NCBI GenBank assembly: GCA_039934875.1
Contig: JBDTLH010000071.1
Location: 1-25,777 of the forward strand
Length of the DNA: 25,777 bases
Origin: JBDTLH01 sp039934875
GTDB taxonomy: Bacteria; Acidobacteriota; Terriglobia; Terriglobales; Acidobacteriaceae
Direction of reading: 5' to 3'
Below are positions 6,765-15,755 of the stretch, piece after piece. Positions within the stretch are counted from its first letter, which is position 1. Every line of letters starts with the position of its first letter. The translations under genes were made by a program, and so were the position numbers. The notes under the pieces are model-generated. The model did not search any database, was not told the DNA's origin, and saw nothing but the letters and a program-made list of their open reading frames with translations.

Positions 6765-8102
6765 TTAGTTCAGCCCGAAGAGCCCACCCAGGTGCGCTGC
6801 ATTGGAGACGCCCATGCCGGTGACCTGATCATAGCCAGGTCCCGCGGCGAGACCGTTGTTGCCGGTCAAGACGTCATAGTAGTAATAGGCATTGATCTTG
6901 CCCGTACCGGTGCAGTCCGCCACGCCGTGGCATCCTGCGGTGTAGAGCGAGGGGTTCATCTGCCCGAAGGGATGGCGGGCCTGCATCACGTCCGCATAGA
7001 GCGCGGCGGTTACCGGGCTTGCCAGGCTGGTCCCTCCAACGAGGTAATGGCCTCCGTTGCCGCTGTCATAGACGATGGCTCCGGTATTCGGGTCGGCATC
7101 GGCGGCGACATCGGGAGTGGCGCGGAAGACGCCGCACCCATTAACGCCGTTCGCCGACTGGTAGCCTGGTTGTGCTTCCTGGCTGCTGCATCCGCCGCCG
7201 CTGCCTGACCAGCCGGTCTCGAGCGTGCGCTGGAAGGTAGTTGGATTGACCCGCAACGAGGTCCCTCCTACGCAAGTGGCATAGGGGGAAGCGCAGGGAT
7301 ATGAGGTCGGCGTTCCATTATCGCCCGACGAGAACAGGATCGGCTTGTTCACGTTGTAGGTTGAGTCATAGGTGTTTTCGCCGGAAAATTCGCCGGCGCC
7401 ATAGCTGTTACTGACTACGTCCGTGAGGCTGACCGCGGTGGTAACAGCGGCGCCCAAGTCGGCGAAGGAATTGGAGCAGCCCTCCACTAGGACGATTTTC
7501 GCTCCGGGCGCGATGGAATGCGCCCATTCGAGATCGAGCATGGTTTCGAGCTCCCAGTTGGCATTGGCGCCGCAGTAGTTGGTGCCGCCGTTCTGGTCGA
7601 GCTGCTTGAAGCAGCCACTGGCCGCAGTGCAGGCCGGCAGTCCCATTTCAGCGTTGAAATGGTCGAGATCGGAGCTGGCGTTGGCGTAGTGGTAGGCGTC
7701 CACAATGCCGATCGTCATGCCGGTCCCGTCATAGCTGATGGTCCCAGCCGGGGTTTTCTTAAAGGGAACGCCATACGCGGCCTGCATTGCGTTAGGGCAG
7801 AATTGGAAGCCGTTGCCAGTCCGCGGCTTGTTGCAGAAGCTGGGCAGTGTCAGGTTCGGTTTGAATTGTGCATTCAGCGACGGCAACTGGCTCGCCATTG
7901 CGCTCAACACCATGATGTGCGGGCGGTAGTGCCCGGCGGGGACTGCATTGGCGGGCACCAGGGGAAGCGGCTTTCCCGTCTGCTGCGCCAGCGCGACTCT
8001 GGCTTTCACCTGCACTGAGGTGGCGCTCTGCGACCAGCCAAACTGGCAGGCAAGCAGCAGACTGGAGGAGATTGCGCTGAGGATAAGTTTGCGGTTGTTC
8101 AT
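6765..8102 (-). CDS. Secreted S53-family serine-carboxyl peptidase (sedolisin/kumamolisin-like), 445 aa
   Basis: An acid-active endopeptidase family with a Ser-Glu-Asp triad. Visible catalytic residues are Glu186 and Asp190 (WELETMLDLEW), the oxyanion Asp261 (LFSSGDNGTP) and the nucleophile Ser359 (GGTSLASP). A C-terminal calcium site is suggested by Asp410-Val411 and G421-x-G423-x-D425 (GPGYDQVTG). A signal peptide of about 25 residues (LILSAISSSLLLACQFGWSQS) implies secretion. The catalytic domain starts near residue 107 (QAAYGVP). This leaves only about 80 residues of propeptide, much shorter than the roughly 180-residue pro-kumamolisin domain. Ten or more cysteines suggest disulfides. The ATG shares one base with the stop of the upstream PEP-CTERM gene (TAATG), which implies translational coupling. 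Confidence 0.93.
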   Translation of the reverse strand: MNNRKLILSAISSSLLLACQFGWSQSATSVQVKARVALAQQTGKPLPLVPANAVPAGHYRPHIMVLSAMASQLPSLNAQFKPNLTLPSFCNKPRTGNGFQFCPNAMQAAYGVPFKKTPAGTISYDGTGMTIGIVDAYHYANASSDLDHFNAEMGLPACTAASGCFKQLDQNGGTNYCGANANWELETMLDLEWAHSIAPGAKIVLVEGCSNSFADLGAAVTTAVSLTDVVSNSYGAGEFSGENTYDSTYNVNKPILFSSGDNGTPTSYPCASPYATCVGGTSLRVNPTTFQRTLETGWSGSGGGCSSQEAQPGYQSANGVNGCGVFRATPDVAADADPNTGAIVYDSGNGGHYLVGGTSLASPVTAALYADVMQARHPFGQMNPSLYTAGCHGVADCTGTGKINAYYYYDVLTGNNGLAAGPGYDQVTGMGVSNAAHLGGLFGLN

Positions 8103-8803
8103 TACATCATCTCCTGGGCGCTGCGCGAGATGCGACGGCGTGCGGCGGCAACCACTCCCAGCAGCGAAGGACCTACGAGAAGCAGAGTACTTGGCTCAGG
8201 GATGGGCGGCGGAGCGGGGGCCGTTTGCAGGCGAAGCTGACCGAGACCGAAATCGTCGTCGCCGATACCGCTGGTGCTGAAGATCGCCCCCCAGACATCC
8301 GCTGTCGGGTCGAATGCGCCCAGGAACAATGCGGTTCCCACATTATTGTCCGAGTTGCCGTTGGCGCTGAAAGTACCCAGCGAGTCGAGATTGTTGTCGA
8401 GCAGCGTGATAGTACCGGTAAAGGCGCCATAGAAAGTCTGCTGCATATAGGCGCCGACGCCATAGACAGCCTGGTCGAAGAGCACGTTAATCGTGCCCGC
8501 GCCATTACCGAGGGTTTGTACGCCGTTGTAGACGAGACCCATGTTCGCGGCGAAGTTGCCATTCCAGTTCGCTCCCTGTTGCAGCACCTGGAAATCCTGG
8601 GTGGTCGCATTGCCGACCAGTCCCGTATTGCCGGCTGCCGAGCTCCACGCCTGCGGAGACGAAAGTTGATTGAATGGACAGCCGAACTGGCACCAATCCA
8701 CGGAATCCTGAAATGCGCTAGGGTTGGTGCTGATCGTACCCGCCCACATACTGGTGACGCCCAGCGTGAGCGAGAGCAGACATAACAGACTTAGTTTTTT
8801 CAT
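8102..8803 (-). CDS. PEP-CTERM sorting-domain protein (233 aa)
   Basis: An exported surface or matrix-type protein. Residues 1-21 are a signal peptide (MKKLSLLCLLSLTLGVTSMW then AG). The C-terminus has a standard PEP-CTERM tripartite signal: the PEP motif in PIPEPSTLLLVG, a hydrophobic helix PSLLGVVAAA and an Arg cluster RRRIS, recognised by exosortase/archaeosortase-type enzymes. The central part is rich in Gly, Asn, Thr and Asp (for example NGNSDNNVG and SGIGDDDFGLG), typical of the secreted beta-rich passengers of this class; its specific function is unknown. The AAGGAG before the ATG is strong. No exosortase gene is in the window. Eight residues follow the Arg cluster, because the gene end overlaps the start of the peptidase gene. 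Confidence 0.9.
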   Translation of the reverse strand: MKKLSLLCLLSLTLGVTSMWAGTISTNPSAFQDSVDWCQFGCPFNQLSSPQAWSSAAGNTGLVGNATTQDFQVLQQGANWNGNFAANMGLVYNGVQTLGNGAGTINVLFDQAVYGVGAYMQQTFYGAFTGTITLLDNNLDSLGTFSANGNSDNNVGTALFLGAFDPTADVWGAIFSTSGIGDDDFGLGQLRLQTAPAPPPIPEPSTLLLVGPSLLGVVAAARRRISRSAQEMM

Positions 8804-8846
8804 AATGCTCCTTGCGGCCTTAATCCCTTCTCATGAAGAGGAACTC

Positions 8847-8874
8847 AGGATACATGCCGCTAGAGCAGAATCAA
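8847..8874 (-). promoter_or_regulatory. Possible sigma-70-type promoter for the PEP-CTERM/S53 pair
   Basis: On the minus strand TTGATT (8869-8874) and TATCCT (8847-8852) are separated by 16 bp and lie about 45 bp before the PEP-CTERM start codon. This is the best promoter-like pair in the 147-bp gap that separates this gene from the upstream hydrolase gene. The gap and the signal suggest that the pair can be transcribed independently. The assignment is by consensus only. Confidence 0.35.
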
Positions 8875-8950
8875 GCACACTAATTAAGATATTGAATCTA
8901 ATCGTTACTTACTACCCGGTTACTAGGCTCAGGAGCTGGTGACCTGGGTC

Positions 8951-9937
8951 TTAATGCTTCCCTTCGTCGCCCAAACCGTGCGGCGCCCAGCCATCGACGA
9001 TCACCTTCGCCATTCGGGCGACCATCAGTTCGGCCTCGTTTTCGGGTGTCCAGCTCTGGTCTTGATTGTCATAAGTGAAGGCGGAGATGACGATGGGACC
9101 GTCTTTAGTGAAGACCAGTGCGACGTCATTGCGAACCTCATCGAGGCTGCCGGTCTTGTTGGCGATATGGCTGGGAACTTCAGTCGTGTCCGCATCTTCG
9201 AGATAATGCGGGATCAGGTTGCGCCAGAACTGGTGCTCCAGCATATCGATCATGATGTGGCAGAGTTTTGGGTTGCCGAGATCGCAACGGTTGATAGATT
9301 CGAGAATGCCCGCCATCTGGCGCGCGGTAGTGCGTCCGATGCCGAAGGGCTTGAGCTCGGGCGACTGGTCGCCGGTTCCTGGACGGGAAATCTTGCGGAT
9401 AGAAGTGGTGAGCGGGAAACCTAGCGTGCGCATGCGGGCGTTCACCGTCTCGCGTCCAATGTGGTCGAGGACGAGATTGGTCGCCGTGTTGTCGCTCTGG
9501 GTGATCATCAGCACCAGCGCCGTCTCGAAATTGATCTGCGCCGGAGTGTGATAGAGCCAGAGCACGCCCGATCCTGAGACCTGATCCGCTTTTGTGAGCG
9601 GCAGCATGTCTTCGAGAGAGCGCTGCCCCGCCTTCACCTGATACATGGCTTCCAGCAGAATCGCTACCTTGATGACGGACGCGGTGGTCACCGGACGGTC
9701 GGCGTCGATCTCCACCTCCTGCCCGGTGCGCAGTTGTTTGGCATAGAACGCGACCTTCCCGTGGTGATGGCGGGCGAAGGCGTTCATCAGGTTCTGCATT
9801 GTCTGGTCGCGCGTGCCCTTGGGCGCGGGGAACGACTGAGCTAAGCTCAAAACAGCGGAGAAGAGAACGATTCCGAGCATGCAAAGGGACACGCGGACGA
9901 GGGCGCCGGTTCTGCGGTTGGAAAATGTGGTTCTCAT
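8951..9937 (-). CDS. Class A beta-lactamase-like serine hydrolase (328 aa)
   Basis: An exported penicillin-binding-fold serine enzyme. An N-terminal signal segment (LVRVSLCMLGIVLFSAVLSL, cleavage near AQS) precedes the catalytic domain. The active-site motifs are Ser87-V-I-Lys90 (TTASVIKVAIL), Ser148-Asp149-Asn150 (TQSDNTATN) and Lys261-Thr262-Gly263 (ANKTGSLDEVRND). The omega-loop ExxLN signature that deacylates beta-lactams in class A enzymes is not seen in the expected stretch (about 175-200, GFPLTTSIRKISRPGTGDQS). It may therefore be a D,D-peptidase-like or poorly hydrolytic relative rather than a true beta-lactamase. Its ATG overlaps the stop of the upstream fusion gene (ATGA), so the two are probably coupled in translation and function, in the periplasm. 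Confidence 0.88.
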   Translation of the reverse strand: MRTTFSNRRTGALVRVSLCMLGIVLFSAVLSLAQSFPAPKGTRDQTMQNLMNAFARHHHGKVAFYAKQLRTGQEVEIDADRPVTTASVIKVAILLEAMYQVKAGQRSLEDMLPLTKADQVSGSGVLWLYHTPAQINFETALVLMITQSDNTATNLVLDHIGRETVNARMRTLGFPLTTSIRKISRPGTGDQSPELKPFGIGRTTARQMAGILESINRCDLGNPKLCHIMIDMLEHQFWRNLIPHYLEDADTTEVPSHIANKTGSLDEVRNDVALVFTKDGPIVISAFTYDNQDQSWTPENEAELMVARMAKVIVDGWAPHGLGDEGKH

Positions 9938-12411
9938 TTGGCTTTCAGCTCCACCGGAGTATAGAGTTCAAAAGGTTTACGGCGTATTTTGAATTGGTCA
10001 ATACCGTCGCGCCATTGGTCCGCAATCACATGCGGATCAGTTCCTGCACGCAGCGCATCGAGGGTGGCCTTATTCGCCAGCAGTTTGTCCATCTTCTCCA
10101 AATGGAACTGCTCGCCGAACAATTTATGCAGCGCGGAAGCAAGCTCGATGCCCACCAGCGGACTGTCGAGCTGATAGCGATCAATCAAAACGATGTTCAC
10201 CCCGCCGCACTTCTGGTTGGCGAATGTGCCTGAATTCGGAGTGAAGGCGATGGGCACGAAGCGCACCCCCGAAACCATCTGGCGGTTGAGATAAGCGGCA
10301 AGTTCGCGCTCGCGATGGAGTATCCAGGGCGCGCCCACCACTTCAAAGGGGGTATCTGTGCCGCGGCCCACACTGACGTTGGTGCCTTCAATCAGCGCCA
10401 CGCCGGGATAGAGCGTCGCCTGTGCCAAATCACGCAGATTGGGCGAAGGATTGATCCAGGTAAGGCCGGTCGAATCATACCAATCGCCGGGAACGTATCC
10501 CTGCATGGGAACAATGGTGAGTTTGGCATTGATCTGGCGCTCGGAGTTGAAGAGCTTCGCCAGCTCTCCCATGGTCATGCCGTGGCGCACCGGCAGGGTG
10601 TGATAGCTGACGAAACTTTCTTTGTCATCATCGGCGAGTGGGCCTTGCACATAGGGCAGCGCGATGGGATTGGGACGGTCGAGCACGATCACTTCTATCC
10701 CAGCTTGCACCGCACCTTCGAGAAAATACGCCATCGTGGTCTCGTAGGTCCAGAAGCGGACGCCAGCGTCTTGCAGGTCAATCACAACCGCGTCGAGTTG
10801 CTTGAGCACATCAAGCGGGGGATGGCGCTTGGCGGCAGTATCGCCATAGACGCTGTAAATCGGGAGGCCGGTCGCGGCGTCCTTCGAGTTATCAACATCC
10901 GTGGTGTCCATCATCCCCATCGCGCCGTGCTCAGGCGAGAAGAGCGCGGTGAGCTTGATGCCCGGAGCGCGCGCCAGCACATCCACGGTGCGCTGCCCCT
11001 TGCCGTCAACGCCGACTTGATTGGTCAGCAGACCAATGCGGCGCGGATGGGCAGCCGTTCCCGCGATGCCTTCGAAGTTGCGCGCCTCCAACACATCAAT
11101 GCCGGTGAGCACGTCGCCATTGCGCGAGAAGGGACGGTGGGCGCTGGCCTCCGCTTCGTTATATCCGGTGATACGAAACTGATCTTGCTTCTGCGCGGCC
11201 GTGATCTTTTCTCCAAAGACCTGTGCCACCGCATCCGCTGCGCGCGCGCGCAGACTCGATACGGCGGGGCCCACATGCGGATGCACCGCGTTGGTGAGGA
11301 TGATGAGATATGTCTGCGTATAGGGATCGATGTGGATGGAGGTGCCAGTAAAACCGGTGTGTCCGAAGCTGCCCACCGGCAGAAGCTCGCCGCGATCGGA
11401 GGAGAAGGGCGTGTCGATGTCCCAGCCCAGGCCGCGCACGTTGGTTGACGTGGGCGGCGTCTGTGGGGTGGTCATCTTCTCTGCGGTAAGTTTGCTGAAA
11501 AGTTTCACGCCCTTGGCCGTCGTGCCGGTGCGCAGAATATCCAATATGGCTTGCGCATAAATCGCCAGATCATCGGCGGTAGTGAAGAGTCCCGCGTGTC
11601 CGGCGACCCCGCCCATGCGCCGCGCCGTGGGGTCGTGCACTACTCCGTGCAGGATTTGTCCGGTGCGCGCGTCGTATTCGGTGGGCGCGATCATCTCCAG
11701 GCTGTGGGTCGCGTTTTGAAATCCCGGAGGCGTCGCCAGCGGACGGAAGCTGGTGTGGATCATGCCCAGGGGCTGGAAGACATTCTTCTCCGCGAAAAGT
11801 TCAAGCGGCATTCCAGAGAGCTTCTCGATCAGCAAACCGAGCGTCTCGAAATTGATATCGCTATAAGTGAACTTCGCGCCCGGCGGGGTGGCCAGCTTCT
11901 CCACCCATATGCGCTCGACGGCCTGCTCCTTGCCCTCCCAATACGGCTCCAGCGTGAGGTCAGGCGGCAGCCCGGAGTAATGGGTCATCAGTTGCCGGAT
12001 GGTCACGTCCTCCTTCCCCCCGCCCGTAAACTGCGGCAGATAATGGGAGACAGGATCGTTCAAGCGAAATTTGGATTGGTCATAGAGCACCATTGCCGAG
12101 GTCGTGGTCGCCACGATCTTAGTGAGCGATGCAATGTCGAATACCGTGTCCGCGGTCATTGGCTCTTGTTTGGGTTCGAGCGATTTCTTGCCGAACGCCT
12201 TGCGATAAACCACGCGCCCGTTGTGTCCCACGATGACCACCGCACCGGGCGCTTGATGGTTCGCGATCGCATCCTCAACCACGAAATCAAGAGCGCGAAA
12301 ATCGTAGGCGTGGCCTGAAGATTGTTTGCTGGAAGTCTGGGCGGCAGAGCATGAGATCAGTAGAGGTAATACAAGGACGCACAACACTAGGCGGGAGCGT
12401 GGAGAGGGCAT
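9934..12411 (-). CDS. Fusion lipoprotein: beta-lactamase-fold serine hydrolase + NamZ/DUF1343 exo-muramidase domain (825 aa)
   Basis: Two full domains follow a lipoprotein signal (LVLCVLVLPLLISC, Cys21). Residues about 30-420 are a serine beta-lactamase/AmiE-like domain with Ser95-L-T-Lys98 (FDIASLTK), Tyr183 (YSDINF) and His351-T-G (FGHTGFTG). Residues about 457-825 are DUF1343 (GH171, exo-beta-N-acetylmuramidase NamZ), with RRIGLLTNQVG, FSPEHG (Glu494), DLQDAGVRFWTYET, DRPNP and GRGTDTPFE. NamZ releases MurNAc from the non-reducing end of peptidoglycan fragments. Class C-fold AmiE removes peptides from MurNAc in the Bacillus muropeptide-rescue cluster. The ATG at 12411 is chosen for the signal peptide; a GTG at 12495 would add 28 non-signal residues and overlap the upstream gene. 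The likely location is the periplasmic face of a membrane. Confidence 0.92.
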   Translation of the reverse strand: MPSPRSRLVLCVLVLPLLISCSAAQTSSKQSSGHAYDFRALDFVVEDAIANHQAPGAVVIVGHNGRVVYRKAFGKKSLEPKQEPMTADTVFDIASLTKIVATTTSAMVLYDQSKFRLNDPVSHYLPQFTGGGKEDVTIRQLMTHYSGLPPDLTLEPYWEGKEQAVERIWVEKLATPPGAKFTYSDINFETLGLLIEKLSGMPLELFAEKNVFQPLGMIHTSFRPLATPPGFQNATHSLEMIAPTEYDARTGQILHGVVHDPTARRMGGVAGHAGLFTTADDLAIYAQAILDILRTGTTAKGVKLFSKLTAEKMTTPQTPPTSTNVRGLGWDIDTPFSSDRGELLPVGSFGHTGFTGTSIHIDPYTQTYLIILTNAVHPHVGPAVSSLRARAADAVAQVFGEKITAAQKQDQFRITGYNEAEASAHRPFSRNGDVLTGIDVLEARNFEGIAGTAAHPRRIGLLTNQVGVDGKGQRTVDVLARAPGIKLTALFSPEHGAMGMMDTTDVDNSKDAATGLPIYSVYGDTAAKRHPPLDVLKQLDAVVIDLQDAGVRFWTYETTMAYFLEGAVQAGIEVIVLDRPNPIALPYVQGPLADDDKESFVSYHTLPVRHGMTMGELAKLFNSERQINAKLTIVPMQGYVPGDWYDSTGLTWINPSPNLRDLAQATLYPGVALIEGTNVSVGRGTDTPFEVVGAPWILHRERELAAYLNRQMVSGVRFVPIAFTPNSGTFANQKCGGVNIVLIDRYQLDSPLVGIELASALHKLFGEQFHLEKMDKLLANKATLDALRAGTDPHVIADQWRDGIDQFKIRRKPFELYTPVELKAK

Positions 12412-12466
12412 GTGCGAATCATTGTCGGCGATGCAACGCTTCCCTGTAAAGTGGAAGCGGCTGCGC

Positions 12467-13369
12467 TCAAATGCAAAAGACGTCCGCGGCCGCACGATAG
12501 GTGTTGGCGTGGGCTTCGACCGTAGGCCCGACCGGTATAGAGTATCCGCCGCCTATCGTGACCACAATCGGAACGCCACGTGCCCGGGCCGCCTCGAATA
12601 TCCGCCGGTCGCGCTCCCGCAATCCTGCGTGAGAGAGCTTCAAATGGCCGAGGGTGTCGCCGGCGAGTCCATCCACTCCGGCCTGATAGATAATCACCTG
12701 CGGATCAAACGCGTAAACTTGCGGCAGCGCGTGATCGAGCGCGCACAGATATGTCTCGTCGCCGGCCCCATCCGGCAGATCGATATCTAACTTGCTCTGC
12801 TGCTTGCGAAAGGGGAAGTTCGTCTTCGAGTGGATGGACACGGTAAACACCCGCGCATCGTGTTCGAAAATCTGCGCAGTGCCGTCGCCCTGATGCACAT
12901 CGCAATCGATCACCGCGGCCCGCTCAACCATGCCGCGCGAAAATGCATCGCAAATTGATACCGCAATATCATTGAAGACGCAGAACCCCGAGCCTTCCGC
13001 GCGAAATGCATGATGCGTGCCGCCGGCCAGAGTCCCGCCCCATCCCGTCGCCAGCGCCTCCGTGGTAGCGCAGAGCGTTGCTCCCACCGAAGCGAGAGTC
13101 CGCCCAACCAGCTCCTCCGACCAGGGGAAACCGATCCTCCTCATGGCTAGCGCCGAAAGTGTGCCGCCTAGAAACTGGCGCACATATTCAGCGTCATGCG
13201 TGAGCTCGATCACCTCAGCCGATGCCAGCGGTGCAGGCTCAAAATGCAGGCGCGCAGCGTCCGACCGCTGCAGCGCCTCGCGCACCATACGATATTTCGC
13301 CATCGGAAATTTGTGCCCGACTGGCAACAGAATCTCGTAATGATCGGTGTAATAGAGCGTCTTCTTCAA
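12467..13369 (-). CDS. Histone-deacetylase-family zinc hydrolase (300 aa)
   Basis: A bacterial HDAC-fold deacetylase/amidohydrolase (acetoin-utilisation/acetylpolyamine amidohydrolase superfamily). The active-site elements are all present: the paired His119-His120 (GGTHHAF), the zinc ligands Asp157 and His159 (VIDCDVHQGDGT) and Asp233 (YQAGVDGLAGD), and a glycine-rich loop with Tyr276 (IGGGYS). No signal peptide is seen, so it is cytoplasmic. The start is taken as TTG at 13369, because an in-frame stop lies upstream and the next ATG (residue 23) would delete the first strand of the fold. It precedes the NamZ fusion gene by 55 bp on the same strand, so it may share its transcript. The substrate is unknown; N-acetylated small molecules or acetyl-lysine are family options. 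Confidence 0.88.
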   Translation of the reverse strand: MKKTLYYTDHYEILLPVGHKFPMAKYRMVREALQRSDAARLHFEPAPLASAEVIELTHDAEYVRQFLGGTLSALAMRRIGFPWSEELVGRTLASVGATLCATTEALATGWGGTLAGGTHHAFRAEGSGFCVFNDIAVSICDAFSRGMVERAAVIDCDVHQGDGTAQIFEHDARVFTVSIHSKTNFPFRKQQSKLDIDLPDGAGDETYLCALDHALPQVYAFDPQVIIYQAGVDGLAGDTLGHLKLSHAGLRERDRRIFEAARARGVPIVVTIGGGYSIPVGPTVEAHANTYRAAADVFCI

Positions 13370-13446
13370 TGCCTTATAGCTTTATGATGCCATCGCACGC
13401 GAATCCTCCGCGTTCTCTGGCGCCGCCGCTCTCCGCAGAGAGGCAT

Positions 13447-13462
13447 TTGTATTTGATACAAT
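13447..13462 (+). promoter_or_regulatory. Dyad overlapping a possible extended -10 promoter for sucCD
   Basis: A perfect 6-bp inverted repeat, ttgtat-ttg-atacaa (13447-13461), overlaps TGATACAAT, an extended -10-like element (TGn plus TACAAT, ending 13462) about 70 bp before the sucC start. No good -35 is seen, as expected for an extended -10 promoter. The dyad could be an operator for a small dimeric repressor. Both roles are inferred from sequence form and position. Confidence 0.4.
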
Positions 13463-13531
13463 CACCTGTTTGCATCTATGCGGAAGTCTCGCATGGGCTC
13501 TCCCCTTTCTGACTTAAACATTTGAGGCCTG

Positions 13532-14701
<1,170 letters not shown>

Positions 14702-14704
<3 letters not shown>

Positions 14705-14771
14705 CCACTGGCTACTAACACATCAAGAGGCAAATTTCAGCTCGCGGCCAGAGGCCAGCAGCTAACAGCTA
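14702..14771. repeat. Repeat-rich sucC-sucD spacer
   Basis: The spacer contains a perfect inverted repeat, tagcca-c-tggcta (14702-14714), that includes the sucC stop codon. It also has two copies of ggccag (14746-14751 and 14753-14758) and two of cagcta (14759-14764 and 14766-14771), ending at the sucD ribosome-binding site. The short repeat units resemble those in the sucD-ndk gap. Their function is unknown; they could form weak mRNA hairpins between coupled genes. Confidence 0.45.
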
Positions 14772-14780
14772 AGGAATTCA

Positions 14781-15653
14781 ATGTCAGTACTCGTCGACAA
14801 AAACACCCGTCTCATCGTTCAAGGCATCACTGGCAAGGAAGGTACCTTTCACGCGAAGGGCTGCCAGGAATACGGCACCAAGGTCGTTGGCGGAGTCACG
14901 CCCGGCAAGGGCGGCACCACCCACGAGGGCTGGCCGGTCTTCAACACCGTCCGCGAAGCAATCGAAGAAGAGAATGCGAACGCAACCATGATCTTCGTTC
15001 CTCCGCCATTTGCCGCCGATGCCATCATGGAGGCAGCCGACGCCGGAGTTCCGCTGATTGTCTGCATCACCGAAGGCATCCCCACCCGCGACATGGTGCG
15101 CGCCTGGACCTACCTGCAGGACAAGAAGTCGCGCCTGATCGGGCCGAACTGCCCTGGCGTGATCTCTCCCGGCAAGTGCAAGGTCGGCATTATGCCAGGA
15201 CGCATCCACCTCGAAGGCAGGGTTGGCATCGTCTCCCGCTCCGGCACGCTCACCTACGAGGCCGTCTATCAGCTCACCACCCGCGGCATCGGCCAATCGA
15301 CGGCCATCGGTATCGGCGGCGATCCCATCATCGGCACCACCCACATTGATGCGCTCAAATTATTCAACGAAGACCCCGGCACCGAGGCGATCATTATGAT
15401 CGGCGAGATCGGCGGAGATGCGGAAGAAAAGGCCGCCGCCTACGTCAAAGCCCACGTCAAGAAACCAGTCGTCGGATTCATTGCCGGCCAGACCGCACCG
15501 CCCGGACGCCGCATGGGCCACGCAGGCGCCATCATCTCCGGCGGCGCAGGCACGGCGTCAGAAAAGATACGCGCCATGACCGACGCCGGGATTCACGTCG
15601 TCGTCTCTCCCGCTGAAATAGGCGAGACGCTGTCCCGGGCAATTGGAAGATAG
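14781..15653 (+). CDS. sucD: Succinyl-CoA synthetase alpha subunit
   Basis: The CoA-binding and phosphohistidine-bearing alpha subunit, which pairs with SucC. At 290 residues it has the usual length. Residues about 1-125 are the CoA-binding Rossmann domain (VQGITGKEGTFHAKGCQEYG; VGGVTPGKGGTTHEG). The ligase domain has IGPNCPGVISPGKCKVGIMP and SRSGTLTYEAVYQLT, and the catalytic His247 in GRRMGHAGAII, which is phosphorylated during turnover. AAGGA is six bases before the ATG. Gene order sucC-sucD-ndk suggests one operon in which the NTP formed can be interconverted by nucleoside diphosphate kinase. Confidence 0.98.
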   Translation: MSVLVDKNTRLIVQGITGKEGTFHAKGCQEYGTKVVGGVTPGKGGTTHEGWPVFNTVREAIEEENANATMIFVPPPFAADAIMEAADAGVPLIVCITEGIPTRDMVRAWTYLQDKKSRLIGPNCPGVISPGKCKVGIMPGRIHLEGRVGIVSRSGTLTYEAVYQLTTRGIGQSTAIGIGGDPIIGTTHIDALKLFNEDPGTEAIIMIGEIGGDAEEKAAAYVKAHVKKPVVGFIAGQTAPPGRRMGHAGAIISGGAGTASEKIRAMTDAGIHVVVSPAEIGETLSRAIGR

Positions 15654-15654
15654 C

Positions 15655-15716
15655 TTACAGTTCACAGTTAAAACTTTGGCCCAGCACGCTCTAGCTGTAA
15701 ACCGTGAGCTGTAAAC
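15655..15716. repeat. Inverted and direct repeats in the sucD-ndk gap
   Basis: A left arm ttacagttcacagtt (15655-15669) faces a right arm aaccgtgagctgtaa (15700-15714). They are complementary at 13 of 15 positions around a 30-base loop. The right arm lies in a direct repeat of agctgtaaac (15693-15702 and 15707-15716). No T-run follows, so it is not a standard terminator. It could be an mRNA hairpin that tunes read-through or stability between sucD and ndk, or a small intergenic repeat family. Confidence 0.5.
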
Positions 15717-15755
15717 TCATCGCACAAAACAAGAAAGTCAGGAAATACAGAATCC

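Noticed and set aside
10315..11448. Long plus-strand open frame (377 codons)
   Set aside because: It lies fully antisense to the well-supported NamZ fusion gene and its His/Arg-rich translation matches nothing; it is a by-product of GC-rich coding on the other strand.
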